A stretch of DNA of 64,000 nucleotides from Colimorpha sp045222295 (GCA_045222295.1 JBGUXP010000015.1:1-64000); one strand, 5' to 3'. Positions 42,662 through 51,383 are shown, counted from the first letter of the stretch. Notes: a model not told the origin generated them from the sequence alone. Numbers and translations: made by a program.

Positions 42662-43579
42662 ATGAAAAAAAGTATCAAAATGGCTGCCCTTCTGGTGGCC
42701 GGCGCAACAATGATGGTGGCCTGCAACGGCACCGACAAAGAAGGTTTCAAAAAAACCGAAAGCGGACTTTACTACAAGTTCGAGAAACAGAATCCTGACG
42801 GTCAGCAGGTGCAGGAAGGAGATGTGCTGGTGGGTGAACTCACCATCCGCTTCGACACCCTCGTCATCTTCTCCAACAAAGGCGACGTCCGCCGTATTGC
42901 CCAAGCTACTCCCAACTACGAAATCAAGATTGGAGAAGGCCTCCTCATGATGCATGTAGGTGATGTGGCCACCTTCGCCATGGATGCCGACTCGGCCGCC
43001 AAATACGTGGACCCCAACCTGATGCCTGCCAACTACGAGGCTGGCAAGGGCCAGAAACTCTACTATGAAATCAGCCTGCAGGACATCGTCTCGCGCGAGG
43101 AACTCGAGCAGGAGCGTGCCAACTTCAACAGCTCGATGGAAGAGCGCATGAAAAACGAGCCTAAGGATATTGCCAAATATATCAAAGACAACAATATCAA
43201 TGCCAAACCCACTGCCGACGGCCTCTATATTATCGTTAAAAAGAAAGGCAACGGTGCCAAGGTGGCTACCGGCAAAGAAGTTGCTGTGAACTACACCGGC
43301 CGCCTGCTCGACGGCACCATCTTCGACTCCAGCGTGGAGAGTGATGCCCGTCAGGGTGGTATTTACAACCCCCAGCGCCCCTACGAGCCCATGACCTATG
43401 TCGTTGGCCGCGACAAACTCATCGAAGGCTGGGAGCAGGGTGTCATGGGTCAGCCCGCCGGCACCGTCCTGCAACTCATCATTCCCTCGGCCCTCGCCTA
43501 TGGTCCCCGCGGCGCCGGCCAGCACATCCTCCCCTATTCTCCCCTTGTGTTTGACTTAGAGATTGTTTCTGTAAAATGA
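42662..43579 (+). CDS. FKBP-type peptidyl-prolyl isomerase lipoprotein
   Basis: The 305-residue lipoprotein has a signal with Cys22 (MKKSIKMAALLVAGATMMVAC). It shows two FKBP-like parts: one diverged near the N-terminus (GLYYKFEKQNPDGQQVQEGD) and a canonical one at the C-terminus (VNYTGRLLDGTIFDSS, LIEGWEQGVMGQPAG, IPSALAYGPRGAG). It isomerises prolyl bonds of envelope proteins. The start chosen is the ATG at 42662; the longer frame from 42644 would put extra residues before the signal. It overlaps adk by 4 nt. It sits behind the DHH-PPIase fusion, so two isomerases lie side by side. Confidence 0.9.
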   Translation: MKKSIKMAALLVAGATMMVACNGTDKEGFKKTESGLYYKFEKQNPDGQQVQEGDVLVGELTIRFDTLVIFSNKGDVRRIAQATPNYEIKIGEGLLMMHVGDVATFAMDADSAAKYVDPNLMPANYEAGKGQKLYYEISLQDIVSREELEQERANFNSSMEERMKNEPKDIAKYIKDNNINAKPTADGLYIIVKKKGNGAKVATGKEVAVNYTGRLLDGTIFDSSVESDARQGGIYNPQRPYEPMTYVVGRDKLIEGWEQGVMGQPAGTVLQLIIPSALAYGPRGAGQHILPYSPLVFDLEIVSVK

Positions 43580-44133
43580 AGAATATCGTTATTTTCGGAG
43601 CCCCTGGTGCCGGCAAAGGCACGCAGAGCGATTTCATTGTGGAGCACTACGGATTGACACATGTCTCGACCGGTGACCTGCTCCGTAAGGAGATTGCCGA
43701 CCAGACAGAACTCGGCAAACGTATCAAAAGCATCATGGATGCCGGCCAGCTGGTGAGCGACGACATCGTCATCGAGATGATGGACAAAGCCATCGCCGCC
43801 GACACCAAGGGTATGCTCTTCGACGGATTCCCCCGTACCGTTGCCCAGGCCGAAGTCCTCGACCAACTGTTGGCTAAACACGGCCGCGAACTCACCTGCA
43901 TGGTGCAGCTCGAGGTTCCCAAGGACGAGCTGATGCGCAGACTGTTGGAGCGCGCCAAGATCCAAGGCCGCGCCGACGACAACGAGGCTACCATCAACAA
44001 CCGCCTGCAGGAGTACAACAACAAGACCAAACCTGTGGCCGACTACTACGCCAAGCAGGGCAAGCAGCGGGTTGTCGACGGTCTCGGCACCATCGAGGAC
44101 ATCGCCGCCCGCATCCGTCAGGCTATCGGATAA
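43576..44133 (+). CDS. adk: adenylate kinase (short-lid form)
   Basis: The enzyme interconverts ATP + AMP and 2 ADP. The 185-residue protein has the P-loop GAPGAGKGTQ (7-16), the AMP-binding STGDLLRKEI and FDGFPRTVAQAEVL, and a lid (RAKIQGRADDNEATINNRL) without the zinc-finger insertion, so it is the short type common in Bacteroidota. Overlaps the FKBP gene by 4 nt. obg begins 10 bp later. Confidence 0.96.
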   Translation: MKNIVIFGAPGAGKGTQSDFIVEHYGLTHVSTGDLLRKEIADQTELGKRIKSIMDAGQLVSDDIVIEMMDKAIAADTKGMLFDGFPRTVAQAEVLDQLLAKHGRELTCMVQLEVPKDELMRRLLERAKIQGRADDNEATINNRLQEYNNKTKPVADYYAKQGKQRVVDGLGTIEDIAARIRQAIG

Positions 44134-44143
44134 TAACAAGATA

Positions 44144-45148
44144 ATGACCAGCAATTTCGTAGACTACGTCAAGATATTGGTTCGCTCGGGGAAGGGCGGT
44201 GCCGGCAGTGCACACCTTCTCCGGGTGAAATACAACGCCAAGGCTGGTCCCGACGGTGGTGACGGCGGCCGAGGAGGCCATGTCATTCTGCGTGGTACGA
44301 CACAGCGGTGGACGCTGTTGCACCTGAAGTACACGAAACATGTCTTTGCCGAGGACGGAGAGCATGGGGGCGAGAACCTCTGCACAGGCCGCACCGGCAA
44401 GGACCAGGTGCTGGAGGTGCCGCTGGGCTGTGTCTGCCGCGATGCGGAGACCGGCGAATACCTCGGCGAGGTAACCGAGGAAGGACAGGAACTCATCATT
44501 GCCAAAGGCGGCCGCGGAGGTCTGGGCAACGACCACTTCAAGAGCGCCACCAACCAGACACCTCGCTATGCACAACCCGGCGATCCTGCCGTGGAACGCT
44601 GGGTCATCATTGAGTTGAAAGTGCTTGCCGATGTAGGTCTTGTAGGCTTCCCCAATGCCGGCAAGAGCACCTTCCTGAGCGCTGTCAGTGCCGCACGTCC
44701 CGAGATTGCCGACTACCCCTTCACGACCCTGGTCCCCAACCTGGGAATCGTGAAATACCGCGACGACAAGTCGTTCTGCATCGCCGACATCCCCGGTATT
44801 ATCGAGGGAGCGTCGGAAGGCAAGGGACTGGGCCTGCGTTTCCTACGCCATATCGAGCGCAACTCCATCCTCCTCTTCATGGTGAGCTGCGAACAATTAG
44901 AGATTGCCAAGGAATACCATGTGCTGCTCGACGAGTTAAAGAAATACAACCCCGAGTTGCTCGACAAAGAGAGAATTTTGGCTGTAACAAAGTGCGACAT
45001 GATGGACGAGGAGATGCAGAAGCAACTCAAGCGCCACCTGCCGAAAGGCGTGGAGTGCATTTTCATCAGTTCCATCAGCGGACAGAATATCCAGGAACTC
45101 AAGGATGCCATTTTTAGAAAGTTGACCAATGATAGAAACCCTGAATAA
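44144..45148 (+). CDS. obg: GTPase Obg (CgtA)
   Basis: The 334-residue ribosome-associated GTPase has the glycine-rich Obg domain (GKGGAGSAHLLRVKYNAKAG, PDGGDGGRGGHV), then the G domain with the P-loop GFPNAGKSTFLSAVS, switch I ADYPFTT, DIPGIIEGASEGKGLG (G3) and TKCDMMD (G4). It is needed for 50S assembly and growth control. The start chosen is the ATG at 44144, after the adk stop; the longer frame at 44072 would overlap adk. The last 20 nt overlap the PAP2 gene. Confidence 0.96.
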   Translation: MTSNFVDYVKILVRSGKGGAGSAHLLRVKYNAKAGPDGGDGGRGGHVILRGTTQRWTLLHLKYTKHVFAEDGEHGGENLCTGRTGKDQVLEVPLGCVCRDAETGEYLGEVTEEGQELIIAKGGRGGLGNDHFKSATNQTPRYAQPGDPAVERWVIIELKVLADVGLVGFPNAGKSTFLSAVSAARPEIADYPFTTLVPNLGIVKYRDDKSFCIADIPGIIEGASEGKGLGLRFLRHIERNSILLFMVSCEQLEIAKEYHVLLDELKKYNPELLDKERILAVTKCDMMDEEMQKQLKRHLPKGVECIFISSISGQNIQELKDAIFRKLTNDRNPE

Positions 45149-45767
45149 CTGGGATACCAACCTCTTCTACCTCATCAACGGGCACCATTGCACGGTGATG
45201 GACTGGGTGATGTGGGTGCTGAGTACCAAATGGTGCTGGCTGATAGTCATCGTGGCAGCCTTCTGCATGAGCACCTTGCGCCGTGAGCCCAAACACTGGT
45301 GGATAGCGTTAGCGGGCATTGGTCTCTGCTTCCTGCTGGCTGACCAAGGGAGTGTGCAACTCTTCAAAAATACCGTCTGCCGCCTTCGCCCCTGTCATGC
45401 GCTGGAGAATGTGCATCTCTTCCGTGAAGGCTGTGGAGGGCTTTACGGCTTCATTTCGTCGCATGCTGCCAATGCTTTCGCTATCGCCATGTTCTTTGCA
45501 TTGAGATACTGGCCCAGGAAGTACCCCACAGTCAGCACAAGCGCTAACAACTCCCCTATTTCAGGGAATCATCAGAGGAGCAAAATAGTTCTCCCCTTAT
45601 GCATGCTTGCATGGGCATTCCTGACTAGCTACAGCCGCGCCTACCTAGGCAAACACTATCCTGGTGACCTGCTCTGCGGAGCAATTTTTGGTATCGTGGT
45701 AGGCGTTGTCGTTCAATACTTTATATCTTGGATAGAAAAAAAATTGCACTTTAACGAAACAAAATAA
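45129..45767 (+). CDS. PAP2 family membrane phosphatase
   Basis: The 212-residue protein has five or six membrane helices and the phosphatase signature: KNTVCRLRP (motif 1), a SSHAANAF motif 2 (usual PSGH, here SSHA), and SRAYLGKHYPGDL (motif 3). It removes phosphate from lipid substrates such as undecaprenyl diphosphate or lipid A at the outer face of the inner membrane; which one is not clear. Between motifs 2 and 3 (about 137-157) a polar tract (PTVSTSANNSPISGNHQRSK) interrupts a loop and looks inserted. The gene overlaps obg by 20 nt. Confidence 0.85.
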   Translation: MIETLNNWDTNLFYLINGHHCTVMDWVMWVLSTKWCWLIVIVAAFCMSTLRREPKHWWIALAGIGLCFLLADQGSVQLFKNTVCRLRPCHALENVHLFREGCGGLYGFISSHAANAFAIAMFFALRYWPRKYPTVSTSANNSPISGNHQRSKIVLPLCMLAWAFLTSYSRAYLGKHYPGDLLCGAIFGIVVGVVVQYFISWIEKKLHFNETK

Positions 45768-45804
45768 TGAATCTTCCGTTATATATGACGTGCTTGCTTA
45801 TTTC

Positions 45805-45812
45805 TATCTTTG
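45805..45812 (+). promoter_or_regulatory. promoter in front of cvpA
   Basis: TATCTTTG at 45805-45812. The only other element before cvpA is a terminator-like hairpin at 45838-45869, so a transcript from here must pass it. Confidence 0.55.
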
Positions 45813-45837
45813 ATAGAGAAAGAAATGTGTTATTTGA

Positions 45838-45869
45838 GCGCCAGCCGAATCAGGCAGGCGCTTTTTTTT
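45838..45869 (+). terminator. terminator or attenuator hairpin before cvpA
   Basis: GCGCC-A-GCC (45838-45846), loop GAATCA, GGC-A-GGCGC (45853-45861) and eight T. It ends 10 bp before the cvpA ATG and about 26 bp after the promoter. Confidence 0.75.
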
Positions 45870-45879
45870 ATACCTGTCA

Positions 45880-46407
45880 ATGACAATCCTCGACATCATA
45901 TTAATCATACCACTGGGGTGGCTGGTCTTCTTGGGGTGGAAGAAAGGAGTCATCCGCGAAGCAGCCACATTGGCGGGCATCGTGGCAGGTATCTGGGCTG
46001 CCGTGAACTTTTCGAAACTGATAGCCAATCTGCTGAACCTCACAGGCGAGAGTGCCATCCTCATCGCCTTCTTCATCACCTTTGTGGGAGCCCTGGTGCT
46101 GACCTACCTGTTGGGCCGCAGTATCGAACGCATGGTGAAGTCGGCTCATCTGTCGATTGCCAACAAGATTAGCGGTGCCGCCATGGGCATGGTCAAGGCG
46201 CTGTGCGTACTGGCAGTGCTGCTGAACAGTATTGTTCTTCTCGACAAAAAGGAAGAACTCATCACGCCGGAGACGCGCGAGAAGAGTATCCTTTACAAGC
46301 CCGTCTACAATACCGGGAACCTGCTGATATCGTCGCTCAAGGACTTTATTGAAGAACACAAAGGCTTGCAGGACAAGCTTGTCGGGAGCGGAAAGGAGGG
46401 CAACTAA
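45880..46407 (+). CDS. CvpA family membrane protein
   Basis: The 175-residue protein has four membrane helices, the first being DIILIIPLGWLVFLGWKKGV with the family's G-x-x-K-G/KKGVIREA stretch, and a helical C-terminal tail. E. coli CvpA is linked to colicin V export and envelope homeostasis; the biochemical role is not known. It begins directly after the hairpin at 45838-45869. The Dus gene starts 1 nt past its stop, behind a GGAAAGGAGGG ribosome site. Confidence 0.85.
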   Translation: MTILDIILIIPLGWLVFLGWKKGVIREAATLAGIVAGIWAAVNFSKLIANLLNLTGESAILIAFFITFVGALVLTYLLGRSIERMVKSAHLSIANKISGAAMGMVKALCVLAVLLNSIVLLDKKEELITPETREKSILYKPVYNTGNLLISSLKDFIEEHKGLQDKLVGSGKEGN

Positions 46408-46408
46408 T

Positions 46409-47341
46409 ATGATACTGGCTCCAATGCAGGGATTGACCGAAGTGCTCTTTAGAAGAGTTTACGAGGAGTGTTTACCCGGTGCCATTGCCCTGGCGGTGTC
46501 GCCCTTCCTGTCACTCACCCACGGCAACCTTGCCGACGCATGGGAGAAAATCGAAGATGTACTGCCCGAAAACAACGTTGGTTCCATACCGGTCATCCCT
46601 CAGATTCTGGGTAAGGAAGCAGATGAATTCATTGCTTTAGGTAACCGACTCTATAATATTGGTTATACGGAGATAAACTGGAACATGGGATGCCCCATGC
46701 GCAAGGTTGCAGCCAAGCACCGTGGCAGCGGTATTTTGCCCTACCCCGACGAGGTGAAGGCTATCCTTGATTCCGTAATGCCCAACCTTAAGCCGGCCCT
46801 CAGTGTCAAGGTGCGACTGGGGCTGAAAGATACGGGAGAGATATTCCGCCTCATTCCTATCCTCAACGACTATCCGCTGAAAAGCGTCACCGTGCACCCG
46901 CGTCTGGGACGCCAGCAATACAACGGCCATCCCGATCTCGAGACTTTCGGTCGTGTGCTGCCTTTGATTAAAGCTCCTGTGATTTACAACGGAGACATCT
47001 GCACCGGCGGCGATGCCCGCCGAATCAGGGAAAGATTTCCTCAAGTAGCCGACCTTATGGTGGGACGCGGCGTACTCTACCGCCCCACCCTGCCCCTCGA
47101 CATCGCCGAGCCGGACCGCGACACCTCCGGAGACCGGCAGTTGGCGGCACACTTCATCTCACGCCTCGTGGAAGAGATTCTATCCACCTTTCCCACCGAA
47201 CAGAGCAAGATTCGCAAAATAAAAGAGTACTGGTGTTTGGTATGGAAATCGCTACCTATCAGCGAAATGCAAGCACGCGAGGTGCTTCATCAAGAGAAAT
47301 TGACAATTGTTGAAAAAATGATAAGCGACCTGTTACAATAA
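46409..47341 (+). CDS. tRNA-dihydrouridine synthase
   Basis: The 310-residue flavoprotein reduces uridine to dihydrouridine in tRNA. It has the TIM-barrel beginning MILAPMQGLTEVLFRRVYEE (the PM-G-T-D region), catalytic Cys95 in WNMGCPMRKV, KVRLGLK and VHPRLGRQQYNG, then GDICTGGDARR (flavin phosphate). The start is ATG 46409, just after the cvpA stop; the longer frame from 46349 overlaps cvpA. It resembles DusC more than DusA, but the exact uridine position cannot be assigned. Confidence 0.92.
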   Translation: MILAPMQGLTEVLFRRVYEECLPGAIALAVSPFLSLTHGNLADAWEKIEDVLPENNVGSIPVIPQILGKEADEFIALGNRLYNIGYTEINWNMGCPMRKVAAKHRGSGILPYPDEVKAILDSVMPNLKPALSVKVRLGLKDTGEIFRLIPILNDYPLKSVTVHPRLGRQQYNGHPDLETFGRVLPLIKAPVIYNGDICTGGDARRIRERFPQVADLMVGRGVLYRPTLPLDIAEPDRDTSGDRQLAAHFISRLVEEILSTFPTEQSKIRKIKEYWCLVWKSLPISEMQAREVLHQEKLTIVEKMISDLLQ

Positions 47342-47369
47342 AAAAAAGTTTTTTACGTAATCTATAAAG

Positions 47370-48275
47370 ATGAAAAATACATATACATACTGCCTCTTAA
47401 TACTTCTTCCGCTGCTGACAGCCAGTTGCGGACAGCATAAAATCAGCGACGACATGCCCGACAGCGTGAAGTTGGAGCTGCTCGACCTTAACCTCGAACG
47501 AGACCCCGACAATCCTGAGATCCTTGCCGCCCGCGCCAAAGTGCTCTTTAACCTTCAGCGCGTTAAGGAGGCCTACTACGACATCAACAAAGCACTTAAT
47601 GCCGACCCTGAGAACCTTGAATACCTGATGCTCAAGGCAGACATTGCCTTTTCCAACGGCCATTTGGAAGAGAGCTACCGCTCACTTGAAGTTGCCGAGA
47701 AGTTGGCTCCAAACAGCCAGGAAGTGCAGCTCAAGATGGGAGAAATAACCTTCTACAGCCGAGACTACGACCGCTCGCTGAAATATCTTTCCAAGGTCTC
47801 GGAACACGATGCCAACAACCGCACGGCACTCTTCATGAAGGGATTCATCTACAAGGAGAAAGGCGACACCGTCAGCGCCGTCAAACTCTTTAACCGCGTA
47901 TGCGACAAATTCCCCGACTATGCTCCAGCATTTGAGGAACTTGGAGTTCTTTATGCCTCACGAAACAACCCCATGGCTATCGAGTACCTCTCCACGGCGC
48001 TACGTCTGGAACCATCGAACACGAACGCTATGTATGCCCTCGCCCTCTTCTACCAGAACCGTCAGGAGATGGAGAATGCCGAAAGCCTTTACCATCAGAT
48101 TCTCGACCTCAACTCCGCCAGTGCTGACGCCTGGCATAATTTGGGCTGGATTGAGTTGACCTATTATTCCGACTATCAACGTGCTGTGGAATATTTCGAC
48201 AAAGCCCTGGAGGCCGACCCCAATCACTCCCAAGCCATCGCCAACCGCCAGATAGCCATGGATGCAATGAAATAA
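47370..48275 (+). CDS. tetratricopeptide-repeat lipoprotein
   Basis: The 301-residue protein has a lipoprotein signal (MKNTYTYCLLILLPLLTASC) and about seven TPR units (for example AYYDINKALNADPENLEYLM, RSLKYLSKVSEHDANNRTAL, AVEYFDKALEADPNHSQAIA). It should sit at the periplasmic side of the outer membrane and act as a binding scaffold. pyrB follows 21 bp later, but no shared function is evident. Confidence 0.85.
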   Translation: MKNTYTYCLLILLPLLTASCGQHKISDDMPDSVKLELLDLNLERDPDNPEILAARAKVLFNLQRVKEAYYDINKALNADPENLEYLMLKADIAFSNGHLEESYRSLEVAEKLAPNSQEVQLKMGEITFYSRDYDRSLKYLSKVSEHDANNRTALFMKGFIYKEKGDTVSAVKLFNRVCDKFPDYAPAFEELGVLYASRNNPMAIEYLSTALRLEPSNTNAMYALALFYQNRQEMENAESLYHQILDLNSASADAWHNLGWIELTYYSDYQRAVEYFDKALEADPNHSQAIANRQIAMDAMK

Positions 48276-48296
48276 ACAATATAAACAACAATAATC

Positions 48297-49214
48297 ATGA
48301 GTAATTTAAAAGGACGCAACTTGATCTCCATCACCGACTTCTCGAAGGAGGAGTACCTCCAAGTGCTGGATATCGCCGAAGGATTCGAAAAGAATCCGAA
48401 ACAGAAAATCCTCAGCGACAAGGTGGTGGCCACCCTCTTCTTCGAACCCTCCACCCGTACCCGTCTGAGCTTTGAGAGCGCCGCCAACCAACTTGGTGCT
48501 CGAATCATCGGCTTCTCTGACCCGGGCGGCACCAGCGTCCAGAAAGGCGAATCACTGCACGACACCATCACGATGGTCTCATCCTATAGCGACCTTATCG
48601 TTATGCGCAACCCCAAGGAAGGCTCCTCGCGCTATGCTTCCGAGGTGTCCACAGTGCCCGTCATCAATGCCGGCGACGGTGCCAACCAACACCCCACGCA
48701 GTGCATGCTCGACCTCTACAGCATCCGTAAGACACAGGGAACCCTCGACAACCTGAACATTGCCATGGTCGGAGACCTCAAATATGGCCGTACCGTCCAT
48801 AGCCTTGTACAGGCCATGTGCAACTTCAACGCCACCTTCCACCTCGTCTCGCCTCAGGAGCTCAAACTCCCTTCGAGCGTGAAGATGAGCATCAAGGATG
48901 CCGGCCTGAAATACTACCAATACACCGAAATCAAAGACATCATCCCCACTGCCGACATTATCTACATGACCCGCGTGCAACGCGAGCGCTTCCCTGATCC
49001 CATGGAGTATGAGCGTGTGAAAGACAGCTGCATCCTCAGCGCCGACATGCTACAAGGATGCAAACCCAACATGCGCATCCTCCACCCACTGCCCCGCGTG
49101 AACGAAATTACCACCGATGTCGACAGTACGCCCTATGCCTACTACTTCCAGCAGGCCCAGAACGGTGTGTACGTGCGTCAGGCCCTGATGGCTGCTATCC
49201 TCGGAGTAAGATAA
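48297..49214 (+). CDS. pyrB: aspartate carbamoyltransferase catalytic subunit
   Basis: It joins carbamoyl phosphate to aspartate in the committed step of pyrimidine synthesis. The 305-residue subunit has the carbamoyl-phosphate site FFEPSTRTRLSFES, the HP-x-Q motif (NQHPTQCMLD) and the LHPLPRVNEI stretch. It forms the c6r6 complex with PyrI, encoded next. The whole spacer to pyrI is a 7-nt repeat array. Confidence 0.97.
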   Translation: MSNLKGRNLISITDFSKEEYLQVLDIAEGFEKNPKQKILSDKVVATLFFEPSTRTRLSFESAANQLGARIIGFSDPGGTSVQKGESLHDTITMVSSYSDLIVMRNPKEGSSRYASEVSTVPVINAGDGANQHPTQCMLDLYSIRKTQGTLDNLNIAMVGDLKYGRTVHSLVQAMCNFNATFHLVSPQELKLPSSVKMSIKDAGLKYYQYTEIKDIIPTADIIYMTRVQRERFPDPMEYERVKDSCILSADMLQGCKPNMRILHPLPRVNEITTDVDSTPYAYYFQQAQNGVYVRQALMAAILGVR

Positions 49215-49220
49215 TCTTAC

Positions 49221-49269
49221 AGTTTGCAGTTTATAGTATACAGTTTAAAGCTTAAAGTTTATAGACAAT
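49221..49269 (+). repeat. 7-nt repeat array filling the pyrB-pyrI spacer
   Basis: Six AG(T/C)NNNN heptamers in exact register: AGTTTGC (49221), AGTTTAT, AGTATAC, AGTTTAA, AGCTTAA and AGTTTAT (49256), then AGACAAT, which holds the first two bases of the pyrI ATG. It takes up nearly the whole 53-bp gap. Confidence 0.85.
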
Positions 49270-49729
49270 GGAAAACAAGAAAGAAATACTCGTCAGCGCC
49301 ATTGAGAACGGCACCGTCATCGACCATATTCCCACCGAGTCGGTCTACCAGGTCATCCGCATCCTGGGGCTCGAGAAATACAAAGACGAGGTGCTTATCG
49401 GCAACTTCCTCAACAGCGGCAAGCTCGGCAAGAAAGGCATCGTCAAGATTAAGAACAAACACTTCTCCGTCGAGGAGGTCAGCAAGATTGCCCTTGTGGC
49501 ACCCTTTGCCACCATTATCGACATCGAGAACTATAAAGTGGTAAAGAAATTCAACGCCGAGATACCCGACCATATCGAGAACTTTGTCCGTTGCGCCAAC
49601 CCCAAATGCATCACCAATGCCGAGGTGGTACCCACCAAGTTCGACGTCGTCGACAAAGAGAACCTCAAACTGCGCTGCCACTACTGCGAGAAGTTCACCA
49701 CCAAGGAAACCATTAAATTTGCCGAGTGA
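49268..49729 (+). CDS. pyrI: aspartate carbamoyltransferase regulatory subunit
   Basis: This 153-residue subunit binds nucleotides (CTP/ATP) and tunes the PyrB trimer. The N-terminal domain begins LVSAIENGTVIDHIP, as usual, and the C-terminal zinc domain has CANPKCITN (two Cys) and LRCHYCEK (two Cys). It follows pyrB after a heptamer array rather than the usual short spacer. A small membrane-protein gene overlaps the stop by 1 nt. Confidence 0.96.
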   Translation: MENKKEILVSAIENGTVIDHIPTESVYQVIRILGLEKYKDEVLIGNFLNSGKLGKKGIVKIKNKHFSVEEVSKIALVAPFATIIDIENYKVVKKFNAEIPDHIENFVRCANPKCITNAEVVPTKFDVVDKENLKLRCHYCEKFTTKETIKFAE

Positions 49730-50115
49730 TGCGCCGCTACTATCTATCGCTTGTCATCATGACGCTGCTGATGGTGTTGCTTTCCTTCATCGTCATGTGG
49801 ACCGCCCCCAGGCAGTTCCTCTCCGTCATGCCGCTACTGGCACTCTATTTCGCCGCCGTCACAGGCGTGCAGCACTACTTCGTGGTGAAGAGCATGTACC
49901 AGTCGCCGAAGCGTTTCGTCCAGTTCTTCCTGGCACTCACCGTAGCCTCACTTTTCCTCCACATGGTGGTCTTTGCGGCCTACATCTTCACCCACACGCA
50001 GCAGGCCAAGCTCTTCGCCATAGCCTTCTGCATCGGCTTCGCCGCCATGCTGGTCTTCGAGACCGTCTCTCTAGTTTTTCTAATCAACCGAGAGAAGAAG
50101 AATCACAAGAATTAA
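49729..50115 (+). CDS. small membrane protein of unknown function
   Basis: The 128-residue product has about four membrane helices (MTLLMVLLSFIVMW, MPLLALYFAAVTGV, FFLALTVASLFLHMVVFA, FAIAFCIGFAAMLVFETVS) and a charged tail REKKNHKN. It starts at the ATG that overlaps the pyrI stop (TGATG); the GTG at 49726 is an alternative start. No domain is recognised, but it resembles the ATP synthase I-type small membrane proteins in shape. Its stop overlaps that of the convergent M16 gene by 3 bp. Confidence 0.75.
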   Translation: MRRYYLSLVIMTLLMVLLSFIVMWTAPRQFLSVMPLLALYFAAVTGVQHYFVVKSMYQSPKRFVQFFLALTVASLFLHMVVFAAYIFTHTQQAKLFAIAFCIGFAAMLVFETVSLVFLINREKKNHKN

Positions 50116-51383
50116 AGTACTCCGGCACGACAGACAATCATGTCGGATGGTTTCATCAACCGCTGTGCAAGCTCTTGAAGTTGCACGGCGGTTGTTTCAT
50201 TTAAGGCTGTGCGGAGGTTGTCGGTGAGCTGCTCAGTGATATCGGTGCCAAGCATATCGCAGAAGCGTGCCGAACGCTCGAAGATGCCGTCGACAGAGCG
50301 CAGGAAATCGCCCGCAAGGACGGTACGCACCAAATCGAGTTCTTCGTCGGAGACAGGCTCGTCGACAAGACGCTGCAGTTCATGCATTATTTCTTTCTCA
50401 GCATCATCGGCAGCGCTGCCGGCCACATCGGCGGTGATGTAGAAGACAATGACACCGCGGTAGATCTGTGTGCGGGCATAGATGCCGTAGGTGTAACCCT
50501 TATCCTCACGGAGGTTGCTCATCAGACGTGAGCCGAAATAGCCTCCGAGGATGGTGACAAGCAACATCATTCGAGCATAATCAAGATCGTCCCACCGCAG
50601 GGACAGGATACGGCCGACACGAATAGTGGACTGCACTGAAGAGGGTATGGAGAAATCATAACGTTTCTCCTGCTGAGATGCAGCATGCTGCGTCTCATAA
50701 TTCAATGTGTTTATTCGTTTATTTTTTGCCGGCGGCATACCGGCAACCCCAGCGGAGAGCTTTTCCATTGCACCCAACAGTCGGTCATCGACATGTCCCG
50801 CCAGGACGATATCCAAAGTTTCCGCACGGTGATAGTCGACATAATGCTGTTTGACTGCATCGAGACTCAGGTTTTCTGCATCCTCGGGCGTAGCATAGCA
50901 CCCCAGAGGATGATTACGTCCGAAGAGGGCCTCATAAAACAGTCGTCGTGCCATATCGGACGTCTTCTGTTGCGAGGCCATGATTTTCTGCTTCCGTTCG
51001 CGACGGTAGATATCAAACTCACGCTCGGGAAATGTCGGAGCATGAACCAAATCATCGAGCACTGGCAGCAGGGCGTCAAGGTGACGGCTGAGGGTATAGA
51101 ATGTAGTGGCGCTCTGAAGCGTACTGTTGTTGCTCTCCACTATGATGCCACGGAAATCGAAGAATTCCGACAGCCGCTCGGCATCCATCCTGCTGCCGGC
51201 AACGGCGAAGAGTTTGTTGGCGGCAGCCGCCACAAGAGGCTGCTGCTGGTAGGCCGAGCCTGCCTCGCTCAACAGGTCAATCTTCACCAACTCGGTGTCG
51301 CTTGGGAAATAATAGAGCTGGTGGCCGCTGGCAACACTATGAATACGCGGCACAAGGGTGTCGGTCGGAGGAATTGAAATCAT
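50112..51383 (-). CDS. M16-like protein lacking the zinc motif
   Basis: The 423-residue protein fits the M16 (insulinase/pitrilysin) fold, with the C-terminal half carrying REDKGYTYGIYA (the R/Y pair). The zinc motif HxxEH is absent: where HFLEHMAFKGT-type sequence should stand, it reads AAAANKLFAVAGSRMDAERL. It is therefore a non-catalytic M16 subunit, as in heterodimeric M16B peptidases. The active partner is not next to it, which is unusual. The gene follows the receptor gene on the minus strand with a 1-nt overlap of stop and start, so they form one transcription unit. Confidence 0.85.
   Translation of the reverse strand: MISIPPTDTLVPRIHSVASGHQLYYFPSDTELVKIDLLSEAGSAYQQQPLVAAAANKLFAVAGSRMDAERLSEFFDFRGIIVESNNSTLQSATTFYTLSRHLDALLPVLDDLVHAPTFPEREFDIYRRERKQKIMASQQKTSDMARRLFYEALFGRNHPLGCYATPEDAENLSLDAVKQHYVDYHRAETLDIVLAGHVDDRLLGAMEKLSAGVAGMPPAKNKRINTLNYETQHAASQQEKRYDFSIPSSVQSTIRVGRILSLRWDDLDYARMMLLVTILGGYFGSRLMSNLREDKGYTYGIYARTQIYRGVIVFYITADVAGSAADDAEKEIMHELQRLVDEPVSDEELDLVRTVLAGDFLRSVDGIFERSARFCDMLGTDITEQLTDNLRTALNETTAVQLQELAQRLMKPSDMIVCRAGVL

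Noticed and set aside
45536..45595. Possible repeat insertion in the PAP2 gene
   Set aside because: The tract is polar and looks inserted, but has no clear 7- or 9-nt period or palindrome, so it is only mentioned in the gene entry.
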